A DNA stretch of 64,000 nucleotides from Lumbricus terrestris (taxonomy: Eukaryota; Annelida; Clitellata; Crassiclitellata; Lumbricidae): the NCBI GenBank assembly GCA_949752735.1, contig OX457044.1, forward strand, positions 13,255,294-13,319,293. Direction: 5' to 3'. The notes under the pieces are model-generated. The model searched no databases. It was given only the letters and a program-made list of their open reading frames with translations, and was not told the origin of the DNA. Shown here one piece after another: positions 1 to 11,319 of the stretch. The position numbers were made by a program, and so were the translations under genes. Within the stretch, counting starts at the first letter, position 1, and each line of letters begins with the position of its first letter.

Positions 1-984
1 CTTCGCTCTGCTGGAAGCGTTTGGTCCCTTGTGTTGGGACCTCAACCTGTCAGCAAGGTCGTAACTTTCCCAATTAAGATAGAGCTTATCACAGAGGTAT
101 TGGCTATATTCCTCTGTTCACTACTCATCCATTCCATTCTCTCTCTCCCATCGTACATTTTAATATATATACATATATATATACATATATATATATGCAT
201 ATATATATATATATATATGCCACCCTACATCAAGTATCAACTTTGATGTGATGTTTCCTCAATGACATCTCTCCCTCCTCTCCCTTTTTTCTCTGTCTAT
301 TCTACCTCTTCCTCTCTGTCTCTCGCTGGCACTTCGCTCTCTTTATCTTTCATCCTCTCTCTGAAGCCAACCAAGGCTGAGTCAACACATCGTGTATAAC
401 AATAATGCACCTCTTCCTATAGTATATAATTATATATATATATATATATAATATATTATATATAATATATGCAGTACATGTATAATTGTATATAGAACCT
501 CTGCATGTAGGCTACATGTAATATACGATGCAGTGGTTCCGAAGCTAGGGTGGTATATTTAAAGTGCAGCAAAACGCGTGTTGGCTGGCATATGAGGGAA
601 GAAGCTGATTTCTTAGTCAGTCCGTGTCGCTCCAGCCAGTGCCAATTAAGTTTGTTTATATATCCTTGTGTGTATATATGTCGCTATGTGTGACTATTCG
701 CGTTTCACCGGTTGGACCTGTTATCTCCCAGTGATCGCCTGAGACAACACAAGAGCGCCGCTGTTAGAGGAACACGATGCCAATTACTTGGCCATTAGGC
801 TGACATGGCTGAATGCAGTTTGTCCTATCGGGTTAACGGTATGAATTTCCGTATTAGGCCTACCACGAGAGAACTCGATTCCTATACGTTATGCGTCCAA
901 GAAAAGTTATATAGGTCCAACTTGTAGAATGCACCGATGATCATGTTGAAAATCGCGTTGTGATAATCATAACCAAATAATCTA
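1..984. other. AT-rich DNA without a recognised gene
   Basis: I see no gene here. The stretch contains TA/CATA microsatellites at about 164-218 and 430-470 and a CT-rich patch at 270-360. The short open frames are low-complexity. Confidence 0.5.
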
Positions 985-1012
985 AAGTTATCTGCAAATA
1001 TGCGAAAAATCC

Positions 1013-1063
1013 AGGGGGGCGCACTTGCGCCCCCTTGCGCCCCCCTCCGGACGCCCATGGGCT
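1013..1063. repeat. Remnant right end of a GGGCGCCC-type MITE
   Basis: A G-run followed by a C-run and then a sequence ending near CCCATGGG resembles the right end of the element at 2896-3176, which has the same order of motifs. Only this end is recognisable. Confidence 0.35.
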
Positions 1064-1326
1064 TCCAAATGGTTATCTGTAATTATTTCGATCTTTGAGA
1101 TGAAAAGCTGTTTACATAAATATGTAGGTATACCTACTCTCAAACATTACCATTATGCGTGTTGCAGCCATGTGCAAATTTGGGATTTTTTGTCTTGTGG
1201 TAGAAATGTGTACAATACTGGAATAACAACTTTGTTGTATAGGCTATTTCTGCTTCAGCATGCATGGTATAGCAGTGACGGTCACTAACTTGCATCTGTA
1301 TAATTATCTGCTGTTGCAGATTCAAT

Positions 1327-1445
1327 TGACAATGTCCACAGCAAAAGAAGTAGAAAAACGATTTGAACATTGGTTCAGATCGTAGAATAACTGCAGAATT
1401 GGTTTTTAGGCTTCTTTCTTTAAAAAATAAAACACCAGATGGCAG
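1327..1445. repeat. Segment shared with the hAT element at 56374-57244
   Basis: About 115 bp beginning TGTCCACAGCAAAAG matches, with substitutions and small gaps, the segment at about 57063-57178 just inside the right end of the 56.4-kb hAT element. It is probably a decayed fragment of the same hAT family. I cannot place the ends of this copy. Confidence 0.5.
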
Positions 1446-1458
1446 TAGTATACCTTTA

Positions 1459-1539
1459 GAGAGTGTCAAATCATGGCGGCCATTTTTGCAGCTTTAAAAT
1501 CAGCACATGACCTAACGGCCGCCATGATTTGTCACTCTC
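1459..1539. repeat. Inverted repeat (foldback) with 23-bp arms
   Basis: The arms 1459-1481 and 1517-1539 are reverse complements with one mismatch (core CAAATCATGGCGGCC), separated by 35 bp. It looks like a small foldback element or the fused ends of a DNA transposon. No target duplication is evident. Confidence 0.6.
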
Positions 1540-2030
1540 AATAGGTGGAATTGACCTCTGACTCATCCATTGACCTGTGACTAATCTTTACTATAGTAAA
1601 TAACTAATATAGCTGTGTCATTGTATAACTTACATGATTTAATTATCATCCATAGTGATCATTTGACAGACCTTTGAAATTGATATTCACTTAGCCTACA
1701 TCATTGTATTATTTACCAAAGTGACCACCCTCTAACATATTTCATCTCTGAAAGTGACCTCTCCTGAAATATCATCTACCACAAGTAATCAATACAGACG
1801 TGACTTTGCATAAATTAATTGAATTAATTATCTCTATTACCAAAGTGATCACAAGACAGCCAACACATCGCATAATTAGATGAATTAATAATTAGTTTAA
1901 GTGCACCATTGCACGTATATTATAATCCCGCCCACCCTTGTCAATCAAAGCGACACTAAAACACATTTGCAATTGTTCATTCAAACTATTTGTGCTGCAT
2001 GGCAAACATGTCTTAACTTCATCATGGAAT

Positions 2031-2275
2031 CATGGGCGCCCGCAGAAATTTTTGCAGGGGGGGGCAAAAATTTTACGATAGTCACGGTTAAATGTTTTAG
2101 TAGCAGGAGCCTTAAAATGCAAAGCTGGAAATTAAGAATAGGCTACGGGTATTTTTCAAAGAGGTTTCTTATGCAAATTTCTCAGTTTCATTTTGTGTAT
2201 AATTTTTAATAAGAATAGTTTCCTTAGAAATTTGTTAAAAATCAAAAAGTGGATGTTAAAACGTAGTTTCCTAAA
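2031..2275. mobile_element. MITE copy, left end only
   Basis: It starts CATGGGCGCCCGCA, identical to the left end of the complete copy at 2896-3176, and shares internal sequence with it (for example GAAATTTGTTAAAAA). The right terminal repeat is missing. This is a truncated, non-coding copy. Confidence 0.5.
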
Positions 2276-2279
2276 GGTG

Positions 2280-2895
2280 CGCTATAGACGTCCAGAATGA
2301 ACGAATGAATAAATGAACGAAAAATAGGTGTCAGTTTTCAAGGGGCAAGTGCTCCTCTAGCTGCTTCTAAAGCGCCACTCGAAAGTCATTCGCAGGGCAC
2401 CAGCTTTTTCACATGTGCTGCATCGAGTCAGAAGCCTATTCCGAAGTGTAGCCAGAAAGAGGTCCGAGTCTGGTAGTCGGAGAGCCAGAGTAGCTGTCAA
2501 TGCGGGTGTCATTTAGGAAGGTGGAGCATCCGAGGATCAGATGGGTGTGGGTATCAATTCTATTGAACAGATCTCTTTGTCAGTTTTGGGTGTAAATCCC
2601 AAGGCACGATAATCAGAGCCCCTTATCCAAGTTTATCTACAGTTTGACCTCTCTGGATTCTGTACTGGCAGCTTGCAAAATGGACAAAAGGCAGCCTGCA
2701 TGGCTCATAGCAAACTTGGTTTATATAACTACAATTAATTGCTCGTGAATAAGCAGATCTTCCTGATGAAATTTCAATGTACTTTGAGAAATTTTGAAAT
2801 TTTTGCATTAGTATTTAATTGTTTTGCAGTTGTGATTATTTGCACTACAGCTAGATTCCACTCAAGTAGGCCATAATCGATAGGTCTGCTGCTAG
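2280..2895. other. Unrecognised intergenic DNA
   Basis: I see no gene, terminal repeat or tandem repeat in this stretch. Confidence 0.4.
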
Positions 2896-3176
2896 CATGG
2901 GCGCCCGCAGGAGGGTTGAATGTCAATGGTCATTGCTACAGTTTTTAGAAAGAGCTAGAACATGCATGGCAGAAAGTTTTAAGAGCATGTTTATTTTTAT
3001 AGAGCTCTCTAAACGTACATTTCTGACTTTCGCTGTCTGTATCATTCGTATCATTGGTGCATTCATGCAAAGAAATTTGTTAAAAACCCAAAAGTAGTAG
3101 TTAAAAACATAGGTTTTCCAATTTTCCAGGGGGGGGGCAAGTGCCCCCCCCTTGCCCCTATGTGCGGGCGCCCATG
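2896..3176. mobile_element. 281-bp MITE with CATGGGCGCCCGCA terminal repeats
   Basis: The perfect 14-bp inverted ends CATGGGCGCCCGCA and TGCGGGCGCCCATG bound 281 bp. The right half has a long G-run followed by a long C-run that could form a hairpin. There is no coding capacity. I could not find a convincing target duplication, so the superfamily is left open. Confidence 0.6.
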
Positions 3177-3221
3177 CATGGAATTATAACTTTTCGTTGT
3201 AATGGTAAATTGTCATGCAAC

Positions 3222-3555
3222 TGAGATGCCGTTGCGTGGAAGAATTAAGAGCTGAAGGAGTGAAGAAGTGAAGAAGTAATGGTAGATTGGGAGTGCAGGA
3301 ATTATGTGTGTGTGAGTAAGTAGATGTGGAATTTTGCAGTTGACATGCTGACGCAAGCAAGAATTAAGAGGTAGAGGAGTGAAGAAGTGCAGAAGTAAGG
3401 TTGGGAGGGCAGGAATTATGTGTGCGAGTAAGTAGATGTGGAATTTTGCAGTTGAGATGCTGACGCAAGCAAGAATTAAGAGGTAGAGGAGTGAAGAAGT
3501 GCAGAAGTAATGACAGGTTGGGAGTGCAGGAATTGTGTGTGTGTATGTGTGTGTG
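3222..3555. repeat. Tandem repeat, about three copies of 110-115 bp
   Basis: Units containing GACGCAAGCAAGAATTAAGA and GTGAAGAAGTGCAGAAGTAA start near 3222, 3338 and 3448. The first copy is more divergent. The array ends in a TG dinucleotide run at about 3535-3562. Confidence 0.7.
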
Positions 3556-3582
3556 TGTGTTTGTGTAAATAGTTGTGGACTT

Positions 3583-4110
3583 GTGGTATTTCTATGAAAA
3601 TCATTGCTTCTAAGGTCTCATGTGAGATATTCGTACTATTATGTATTAATGTAAGGTATTCTGAGACGACAATTTGGTGAAAGGGCCAGAACGTTGGTGT
3701 CGTGCGTTTGATGAAAATTTCCAACTTGTGGAGTGCATGAGATGTATTCTTGGCAGACGAATGCTGTGTTAAAAACGTTGGACTCGTGTATTTTGGGAAA
3801 AGCATGAACTGTACGAGTGCATGAGATGTATTCTTGGTGGATGAATGCAGTGGTTGGACCATGTGTTTGGTGAAAATTACGAGATGTATGGACTTATGAG
3901 AAGTACTTTTGGTGAATGAATGCTACGGCGAGAGTGTTTGAGCTGTAGATTAGTGGGAATTTCTATGAAAATTATTGCTTCTAAGGACTCATGTGAGATA
4001 TTCATACTAAAATGTATTGATGTAAGCTATTCTGAGACGTCAATTTGGTGAAAGGACGTGTTGGCCAGAGCGTTGGAGTCGTGCGTTTGATGGAAATTAC
4101 GACAATTTTC
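3583..4110. repeat. Duplicated block, two copies about 370 bp apart
   Basis: About 150 bp around 3583-3720 (TTTCTATGAAAATCATTGC, GAGACGACAATTTGGTGAAA) recurs at about 3958-4100 with a few substitutions. Shorter motifs (GATGTATTCTTGG) recur between them. It appears to be a complex minisatellite with no coding sequence. Confidence 0.65.
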
Positions 4111-4512
4111 TAATAGCCTACATCAGTATGAAAATACTAGCACTGCTGTAGTCGATTGGCACACTGAATTTCTTAATTTCACAGCTATTGTAAACTTCGG
4201 AATTTCTAAAGACAGAGATGTAGCAGAAATAGCAGATGAGGTTACGAGTGTGAGCTTAATTTTCTAAACTTTGGGTAATGATTTTGCCAAAGTTGGATGA
4301 AGGTAAAGGAGAAGTAGGTACAGAGGAAAGGAGAAGATATACCTATACTTTAAATATGTTGCAGACGAAACTATGCGTGAGACAAGAATTCTTGAATTTG
4401 AGATGACTTGCCGTTACAGATTTACAACAGGAGTTGTAGGAAAGACATCATACTATGCTTAGAATTATTAGATTTTCCACTTTATGCTGAGGATTCAACA
4501 CGTGCCTAACGA

Positions 4513-4550
4513 GTTGGCGCGCTTTGACCGACTGGTCAAAGCGCACCAAC
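4513..4550. repeat. Foldback hairpin, 17-bp arms with 4-nt loop
   Basis: GTTGGCGCGCTTTGACC and GGTCAAAGCGCACCAAC pair with one mismatch around the loop GACT, and the pairing extends imperfectly outward. It may be a foldback transposon remnant. Confidence 0.6.
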
Positions 4551-4859
4551 TTGTTGATGCTGCTATCGACCAGTAGCGTCACCGTCTAAGCGGTTGTGTC
4601 CGTGTATGCGGGGCACATTTCGAGCAACAATTCTGACACTTTTAAGCAGATCTGTATATGGGACAAAAAGTACGGATGAGAATCAATTATGGAGGATGCG
4701 AGATGTCACAGAGAAATACAACGAAGGATTGTACTAGGAAAAGATGCATTTGAAAAGAGAAAGGAACTATTGATGGGAGGAATCAATGAGGAACTGAGAA
4801 TGAGAATGATAAAAACCTTAGTATGGGGTGTGAGGCTAGTTTTCACATGAGAGAAAGAC

Positions 4860-5050
4860 AAGGATACACTACCAGATAGGATGACAGAACGAACTGATGG
4901 GGGGGAGCTCATTCCATAGGGAGGGACCAATGCAGGCAAATGATCTGGATTGAGCCATGGTGATCCTGACTTGGGGGACAAAGAGGTCAAGTCGATCAGA
5001 GGACCTAATAGGACGTGGCGAAATGGCAGAAAGGGGGCGAAGTATATGAA
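4860..5050 (-). pseudogene. CR1/L2-like LINE fragment
   Basis: The minus strand encodes a short stretch with FACIGPSLWNELPP, the conserved GPxLWNxLP motif near the end of CR1/L2-type ORF2. It lies between two pieces of another LINE. Both ends are truncated. Confidence 0.55.
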
Positions 5051-5084
5051 TCAATAAGGAACTGAAGAAGAGAATGGTAAAAAC

Positions 5085-6352
5085 TAGGGCTGCTCAACGA
5101 TTACAATTTTTAATCGCGATTAATCGTGCGATTAAAAATTTCAATCGCGATTAATCTTGCGATTAATCGCATATTGATTAAATACCAATGTAAACCCTCA
5201 ACGTTTTCTATATTGCAGTCTGCTGAGTTAGTATAGTTCAGATTTGTGTATTCTGTGATCTCCGTTCTTGTGAATTCTTTAAAGTGTACATTGTAACCGG
5301 TTGCGGTGTGTCAACCGGATTGTTAATAAAGAGCTGCTGCTAACGATTCAGCGCTTCAACTATGTCACTTTTAGGGGTACCTTTTCCAACTGGGACCTTG
5401 ACGAATAGGGTCCATTCCAGACAAATCTGCTTTTATCGAGAGTGTTGAAGTCCCCGAGGGATCATGTTTACCTCGGGGCAATAAAAAATAAATAAATAAA
5501 GAGAATATTATTATTATTACATTCAAAGGTCTACTATCCCTTGCTGTCCTCAAATCAAGAGCATTACCAATGGAGTTGTGTTTCTCCTGAGTCATGGGTC
5601 CACCCGTTAATTTTGGTTAAAGTGCCATGACATAGGCTATAGTCTACAGAATAGGTTTTTCACAAACAAATGGTTGTGAGATCAAAGGCCCAGATGATTA
5701 TGACGATTTACAACTCGGGTAACAAAAAAAGCAAAGCATGCTTCGTGTGTGTGTGTGTAATACGAGAGTGTTAGGTGTGCTATTCAAATTCCTACTTACA
5801 GTGCTTGCACGCTAAGGCAGGTCTATCTGCCGTTTTAAAAGTAAACTTATCGTTTATTAAAGATCGCTTGACTTATTATCTGCTGTTTATCTCCGACATA
5901 TTCATTCTTAGATTGCAATTATAACCCGCAAGAAAATGATATTATAAGCTTAACCCTTACCGGTCCGAAGGATAATTTATTGGCCCAAAATTGGCCGCTG
6001 AGAGCGGACACAGGATCAGTAAAGGTTAATATGAATAGAAATCAAAGCAGGCCTACAGAAAGAATAATAGGCTAAATATTTAAAAACCTACTCTAACCGC
6101 CATTAGGATTACAGGAAATGCTTTTTGTTGCCGCCAAATACGCCCAACCCACCTCCGTGAATTAAGCCCAATCTCAGCCAAAGATTTTAGGCTGTGACAT
6201 TAACCGGCAAGTTGTAACGTTCAGAAAATTTCTACCTAACAGCGGTCTCTGCGATTAAAATTTAATCGCAATTAAAATTTTTAATCGCATTAATCGTTAA
6301 AAAATTTAACGCGTTAATCGTGAGCGTTAACTGCGATTAATCAGCAGCCCTA
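5085..6352. mobile_element. hAT-type element (TAGGGCTG ends), 1268 bp
   Basis: The ends TAGGGCTGCTCAACGATTA and TAATCAGCAGCCCTA are inverted, and the element is flanked by a perfect 8-bp duplication GTAAAAAC (5077-5084, 6353-6360), as expected for hAT. The subterminal regions are packed with short GATTAATCGC-type motifs in both orientations. The interior has no transposase. It does contain a 3'-end-like segment at about 5180-5600 with the ACCGGTTGCGG/AATAAA motif also seen at 33010-33150. It interrupts a LINE. A second member is at 27792-30826. Confidence 0.85.
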
Positions 6353-6788
6353 GTAAAAACCTTAGTATGTAGTGTGATGCTATATGGATCAGAGACATGG
6401 ACTATGAGGATGGAAGACATCAAGAGAATAGAAGCATTCGAAATGTGGATATGGAGAAGGATTGAAAGAATCAGCTGGAAGGATCATGTAAGGAATGAGG
6501 AGGTACTGAGAAGAGTTGATGAAAAGAAATTGATGATACACACAATTAGAGAAAGACAAAGAAGATGGACAGGACACACACTCAGAGGAGACTCGATGCT
6601 ACGAACAGTTGTGGAGGGGAAAATGGAGAAAAAAAGAACGAGAGGAAGACCCAGGCAAACGCTGTTAGACTGGATGATGAAAGACGGATATAAGAAGCTG
6701 AAGGAAAAAGCACAGAACAGAGAGGAATGGAGATGTCAAACATTCGAACCTACCTAAGGGCAGAGAACGCAAAGAAGAAGAAGAACAC

Positions 6789-7440
6789 ATGGACTCACGA
6801 CTGTTCGTAGCATCGAGTCTCCGATACTTGGGCGCCATAGTGGAGGAAACTGGTGATGTGAGTCGAGAAATAAGAGCCAGACTGGGGATGGCGCATAAGA
6901 CCATGGGATCACTTACTGAGATCTGGAGGGACAGCTATTGGAACCTGGCTGAAGATGAGACTTATGAGGACATTGGTGTGGCCGGTGGCATTGTACGGTT
7001 GTGAAACCTGGACTTTGAGGGCAGAGGACAAAAGAAAAATATCAGCTTTCGAGATGATGACATATAGGAGGATGCTGAGAGTCAACTGAAGGTAATACCG
7101 GTACTGAACAAATGAATGCATAGTTGTATACCGAAGAAGCTGAAACCGGAACAGCAACTGTTGGAGGTGGTGAAGAGAAGGAAGTTGAACTACTTTGAAC
7201 ATATAATCAGAGCGGACAATCTATCGGCCTTCATATGTCAGGGATATGTGGATGGAAAAAGAGCCCGGGGAAGACTGAGGAGATGCTGGATGGACGATGT
7301 TGAGTGGATGGGGTTGTCGATGGCGTATTGTGTAAGGAGTGCAAGGGACAGAGAGGGTTGGAGGAAACTGACGTCGTTGGCTCTGGTCTCCGATCCGCAG
7401 CAATGAGGATGGTTAAGATGATGATGATGATGATGATTAT
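6789..7440 (+). pseudogene. LINE ORF2 C-terminal fragment with (GAT)n tail
   Basis: Frames at 6789-7004 and 7116-7406 encode the post-RT part of a LINE: SSLRYLGAIVEETG, then RRKLNYFEHIIRADN and a basic tail GKRARGRLRRCWMDDVEWMG, ending at a stop at about 7406. The sequence then ends in a GAT-repeat tail at 7415-7440, a typical LINE 3' end. The two frames are separated by a frameshift. It lies just upstream of a ZUP1 exon. Confidence 0.7.
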
Positions 7441-7577
7441 GATTACTTTATGATTGTAAGACTACACTCTTCGATTGTTGTTATTTGATGTTTCGGCAGT
7501 GCACTTTGCAATCGGTTCAAGTACTTATTTTAAATCTGACTATTTACAAGGATTGAGTTATGTCTATTTATGTGTAG

Positions 7578-7746
7578 GTTTGAGTACTATTCCATCGTTA
7601 CAGAAAATACAAAGTCTTCTTGAAGATGCTTGGAGGAAGGACTTTGATCAGGCTGGAAGTATGCATTTCCAACGTACAGTTTTAAACACAAAGAAGTGGA
7701 TTGGTGCTACTGAAATTGTGACCGTACTCTCATTGCTACAGATCAG
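7578..7746 (+). CDS. ZUP1: ZUP1 exon (peptidase C78 domain, part 1)
   Basis: This exon encodes part of the catalytic domain of zinc finger-containing ubiquitin peptidase 1 (ZUP1/ZUFSP), a cysteine deubiquitinase that cleaves K63-linked ubiquitin chains in genome maintenance. The acceptor is TTTATGTGTAG before 7578 and the donor is ATCAG|GTTTGA at 7746. It starts in phase 1 and ends in phase 2. Recognisable family signatures are IPSLQKIQSLLEDAWRKDFD and TKKWIGATEI, which align with the human segments KIQSMIEDAW and TKAWIGACE (recalled). The preceding exon, which should hold the catalytic Cys in a CGYRN-like motif, was not found upstream in the window. The next exon at 27504 joins in frame, making LLQIRCRLVDFH across the junction. 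Assignment rests on three colinear exons. Confidence 0.88.
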
Positions 7747-7789
7747 GTTTGAATTTTCTTGTGGTATAAAAGGAAATAAATAATTGCTG

Positions 7790-8164
7790 CTGCTGCTATA
7801 ATGCAACTATTCTGCTTTGATAGGGATACAGTTGGAGTGCTCAGGCAACTTGTGTAGCAGCTGTTTGAGAATGTTGCATTTACAATAGCTGTACTACTGT
7901 AAGGCCCCCGCCCAAAATAATGGTGTGTTTCCCGTAACAGAGGTTTAAAAAATTGGGCATGTAGAAAAATCAGAATTTTTTTTCGTACAGTGACTTCTCA
8001 AAAAATTAACCTGCTGAACTTTTTTGCACTAAGGTACACACTGCAATGAAGTACATGTTCTAAGCGAGTATAAAATGCCTATTTGCAGATTGTCTGTACC
8101 TACAAACTGCTATAGATATTGGTAGAAAACCTTAGGGGTCTTTTTTGCCCACTCTGTATATATA
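7790..8164. other. Intronic DNA, unrecognised
   Basis: I see no gene. The phrase GAAAACCTTAGGG followed by a T-run near 8125-8150 recurs near 56285-56310, so both are probably ends of an undetermined repeat. Confidence 0.35.
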
Positions 8165-9079
8165 TCTATATCTATAAGAAAGGACTTGGCTATGTTTGTA
8201 TGTATGTATATTTGTCCAGAATGCACGCTCACAGTTTTTGAGCTTTTCACTCCAAACCTTCACTAATGTGTAGGTCTCGGCACGAGACGCAAAGGCGAGG
8301 GGTTGGCGATTCTCTACCACCATGGGGGCCAGGGTGGGGGCGAAACCCCCAATTTAAAAAAAAAAGAAGCAGCTATTGGTTTGAATTTTTTTCCTAGGTA
8401 GAGGTCCATCAGAACCCCCCGTATCAGTGGTTGGCAAATCTCTACCACCATGGGGACCAGGGTGCGGGGGGTCAAAAACACTAATTTTCGCTATAAATTT
8501 TCATTCGCTTGCCACGTATAAAAGCCGTGATTTTCGCCGTTTTAAAGGTGTTTAACGTTAGCTCTTTTGCAAATACGGATTTCACGGGTCGCTTACCGGA
8601 AGAGGCGGGGTGAGGGATGGTAGAGGGGGGTGGAGAAGTGGGGGTGGAGATGGGGGTTGGCGGGGTGGGGTGTCGAGGAGTGAGGTGGAGGGGTCGGGGA
8701 GGGGTGTGGTGGAGGTGGAAGGGTGAGATGAGGCTGGGGGGTGGGATGGCGTGGGGGGTTGAGGGGAGGGGGTTTGGGGTGGGGGTGGGTGGGGAGGTGG
8801 GGGGTTGGAGGGGTTAGAATGGAGGGGATGGAGTGGGGTGGGGTGGGATGGGATGGGGTGGGAGGGGTTGGGAGTGGAGGGTGGGGTGGATGGGATGGGG
8901 TGGGATGGGGGTTGGAGGTGTTGGGGGTGGAGGGGTGGTGTGGATGGGGGTGGAAATTTTCGTGAAACCCAAATTTCTCGGGTCGCATACTGGTTGAGGT
9001 CGACGTGTGGTAGGGTTGGGTTGTGGCCGTAGCGGATCGAATCCTAAATTTCCCGGGCAACGCCGGGTACCCCAGCTAG
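8165..9079 (+). mobile_element. Non-autonomous Helitron-like element
   Basis: The element begins TC (TCTATA, exact start 8165 or 8171, both preceded by A). It ends GCCGGGTACCCCAGCTAG followed by T, so it sits between A and T and has 5'-TC and 3'-CTAG ends, as Helitrons do. There are no terminal inverted repeats or target duplication. The centre is a G-rich minisatellite. A relative with a similar 3' end (GCCGGGTACAGCTAG) is at 42622-52036. No Rep/helicase is encoded. Confidence 0.7.
8600..8960. repeat. G-rich minisatellite inside the Helitron
   Basis: About 350 bp of degenerate GGGGTGGGATGG-like units put almost all G on the plus strand. Long open frames exist on both strands only because stop codons are rare in such sequence. 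Many runs of three or more G make G-quadruplexes likely. Confidence 0.85.
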
Positions 9080-9734
9080 TATTATATATACCGGTACATA
9101 ATATATATGTGTGTATATATTATGTGTGTACATATAAACACAGGAATATTTGTAGGACCCACACACAAGAAAGACAGAAATACGACGTGCTCTAGGTAGG
9201 ACTAGCTAATCTGCTTAGAGGTACCCAGACAGACCAGTGGACAGATCTTGGCTGGACAATTCTCACCTAGTTTAGACAGTGGTTGTCAGGTAAACTTGAA
9301 GCATTGCTGATTGTCAGGCGGTTCTCTTTAGCCACCCATTGTTTACATAGAAAAGATCTTGGCTTGACAAACCTTGGCCTTAAAATCTATTACTATCTCT
9401 CCCTCCCACCCACAGCCGTCTACCTTGTAAAACCGACCGTGGGAAAGTATTGATGGGCCTTTTTATATACCATGAAAGACGACTGTTTTGTGAACGTCAT
9501 CTTCTTTAATGAGTGCTATATAATGTCGCAATTCTTCACCTCGGTTATGGAAGTCACAATGTTACTCTATGTAAATTCAGAATTCAAATAAAAAATTTCC
9601 CACAAAATTATCCGAGTTGCAGCAATAAAAGTGACTCGGTCGAGTTACTGGAAATACAACATATTTTTTGCTTGAGTATAACTTTTTGTAGAGTAATGTT
9701 ATGAGACTCACCTTGTGCCGTTGATTCATTGAAT
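9080..9734. other. Intronic DNA, unrecognised
   Basis: It contains a TA/TATG microsatellite at 9084-9130. I see no gene or terminal repeats. Confidence 0.4.
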
Positions 9735-10480
9735 GCTAGCGACCATCATAGTCGACCTTCTCCATATACCTCGATACCTCGTCACCTCCCTCAGCTCCGC
9801 AAGGTTCATCCTTGTGACCTCATGTATCTCCTCCATCTATCTCCTCCTTGGGCGTCCTCTCCCTCTTCTTCCCTCCCCAGATGCCAGCATCATCTCCTTT
9901 TCCAGCCCATCTGTGCACATCACATGCCCAAAGAACGTCATCTTCTGTCTAACCGCTCTTTGTCTCAGCGCCACACCCCCTCTTAGTTGTTCTATCTCCC
10001 ATAGTATATGTTCGTTTGTTATTTTCTCATTCCATGTGATGACCCGCAGCATCTCCCTCCAAATCCACATTTCGTATGCCTCAATTTTCTTCTCCAGTGC
10101 TTTGGTTTTTGTCCATGTTTTGCATCCGTATTGTGCTACTGGGAAGATCAATGCCTTTACAATTCGTGTCTTCGTCATTAGGCTTATAGATTTATCCTTC
10201 CATATTTTTTCCAGTCTCTGCATTGCCACTTTCCCCAGTGTGATTCTCCGCCATATCTCTCTTTCACATCCACCATCTTTTTCTATCATGTCTCCCAGGA
10301 AGCAAAAAACTTGACACCACCTCTATCTCCTCGCTATCCATCTTGAAACTCCCCAATTATCTGTAGTCATGATCTTAGTCCTTTTTTATATTGAAGTACA
10401 ATCTCGCTTTCTCGCTTTCCAAATTTAGCTTTCTGATGTTTTCTTTCAGTTCTTATTTCTATTCTGAGTTTTGCATCTGT
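9735..10480 (-). pseudogene. LINE ORF2 C-terminal fragment (RTE/BovB-like tail)
   Basis: The minus strand at 9837-10289 encodes the post-RT region of a LINE: LEKIWKDKSISLMTKTRIVK, YGCKTWTKTKALEKKIEAYE, MWIWREMLR, FFGHVMCTDGLEKEM and a basic GRRGRGRPRRR. Weaker matches extend upstream (NIKKTK, MDSEEIEVV) and downstream to about 9735. The same family occurs at 32214-32714 and 22860-23415. Frameshifts and both truncated ends mark it as dead. Confidence 0.75.
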
Positions 10481-10484
10481 CCTT

Positions 10485-10790
10485 TGAGCTTCTCAGGCAC
10501 TGACAGTATCCAAATTCGTCGTATAAACAATTAGACATATCAAACTTTTGCTTGGCTTGATAGTTCACGACCAAGACATTTCCAGGTAAAAGTCCAGTAT
10601 CTTTTACAAAGACATTTTACAATTCTCTGGAGCAGCAGAAAAGTTCCAAATCTTCATATATCGTGAGGACTTCCAATTTTCGTATTTATTGCATACCAGT
10701 TTGAATATACTATCAGGCAGCTCCATGTGGTTATAATTTAGAACTTCGTATTTCCACAGCCAACTTGAAAGCGCTGATAATCCAAGTTAT
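10485..10790. other. Intronic DNA, unrecognised
   Basis: No gene or repeat structure is seen. Confidence 0.35.
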
Positions 10791-10799
10791 ATGCTGCCC

Positions 10800-11110
10800 C
10801 GGCATGGTGGGGATTTGCGGGGCAGCATGAACGTGGCAGACTGCAGGCCATATTGGACCGTTTGATCCGAATGAACTACCTTCCTGGGGACAATCCTACA
10901 TTCGAGGCTCTGTGTGGAACGGCGGACGGGAGACTCTTCGCTGCCCTCCTACTTATTCCAGGACATGTATTAAACCCACTCCTCCCACCATTGAGGCCCC
11001 AGCCTTATTCCATGAGGCCAAGACTACGTGACTGAATCATTCCTAGGGCGGACAACCTAACGAGGAAATCATTTTTTACGAGGATGCTTTATCATATTTA
11101 AATGTAATAC
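10800..11110 (+). pseudogene. LINE 3' end fragment
   Basis: A 60-codon frame (10853-11035) with LDRLIRMNYLPGDNPTFEAL upstream and PLLPPLRPQPYSMRPRLRD near the end resembles the extreme C-terminus of a jockey-like LINE ORF2, which ends in a proline-rich PxLRxRxxD motif. It is followed by AT-rich 3' sequence. The LINE body is absent. Confidence 0.55.
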
Positions 11111-11319
11111 CATATAAACCAAAGTGCAACATAAATTGTTGGTCATTAAAAGAACTTCTTTTTTAAATTTAAAATTTATATTGGATTTGGACTTAGGATT
11201 TTATGCTATTCTAAAACATTTTGACATTGATTGGATATAGAAATGATGTACGTTTGTTTATTATACCTTGTATATACACCAAAATGCAGATAGCAATTGG
11301 TATATTAAAGAATATTCTT

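Larger units (their letters stand above)
4690..6775 (+). pseudogene. Non-LTR retrotransposon ORF2 C-terminal fragments, interrupted
   Basis: Plus-strand pieces at about 4690-4853, 5050-5084 and 6361-6757 encode the region after the reverse transcriptase found in LINEs. The first contains RRIVLGKDAF-like sequence. The second and third join across an inserted hAT and include LYGSETWT, EAFEMWIWRR and a basic tail RTRGRPRQTLLDWMMKDGY. The longest open piece is 6374-6757 and ends with a stop. The pattern YGSETWT, EAFEMW, HVRNEEVL, GRPR is well known at the C-terminus of RTE/Nimb-like LINEs, but I cannot assign the clade. The LINE sequence before and after the CR1 fragment at 4860-5050 overlaps partly, which suggests two copies or a local duplication. 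The copy is dead. Confidence 0.7.

Noticed and set aside
1..7577. ZUP1 exon with the catalytic Cys (CGYRN-like)
   Set aside because: I looked for it on the plus strand and did not find it; it probably lies upstream of the window.
8593..9060. 155-codon Pro/His-rich frame on the minus strand and Gly/Trp-rich frames on the plus strand
   Set aside because: They are translations of a G-rich minisatellite; all frames are open because of composition.
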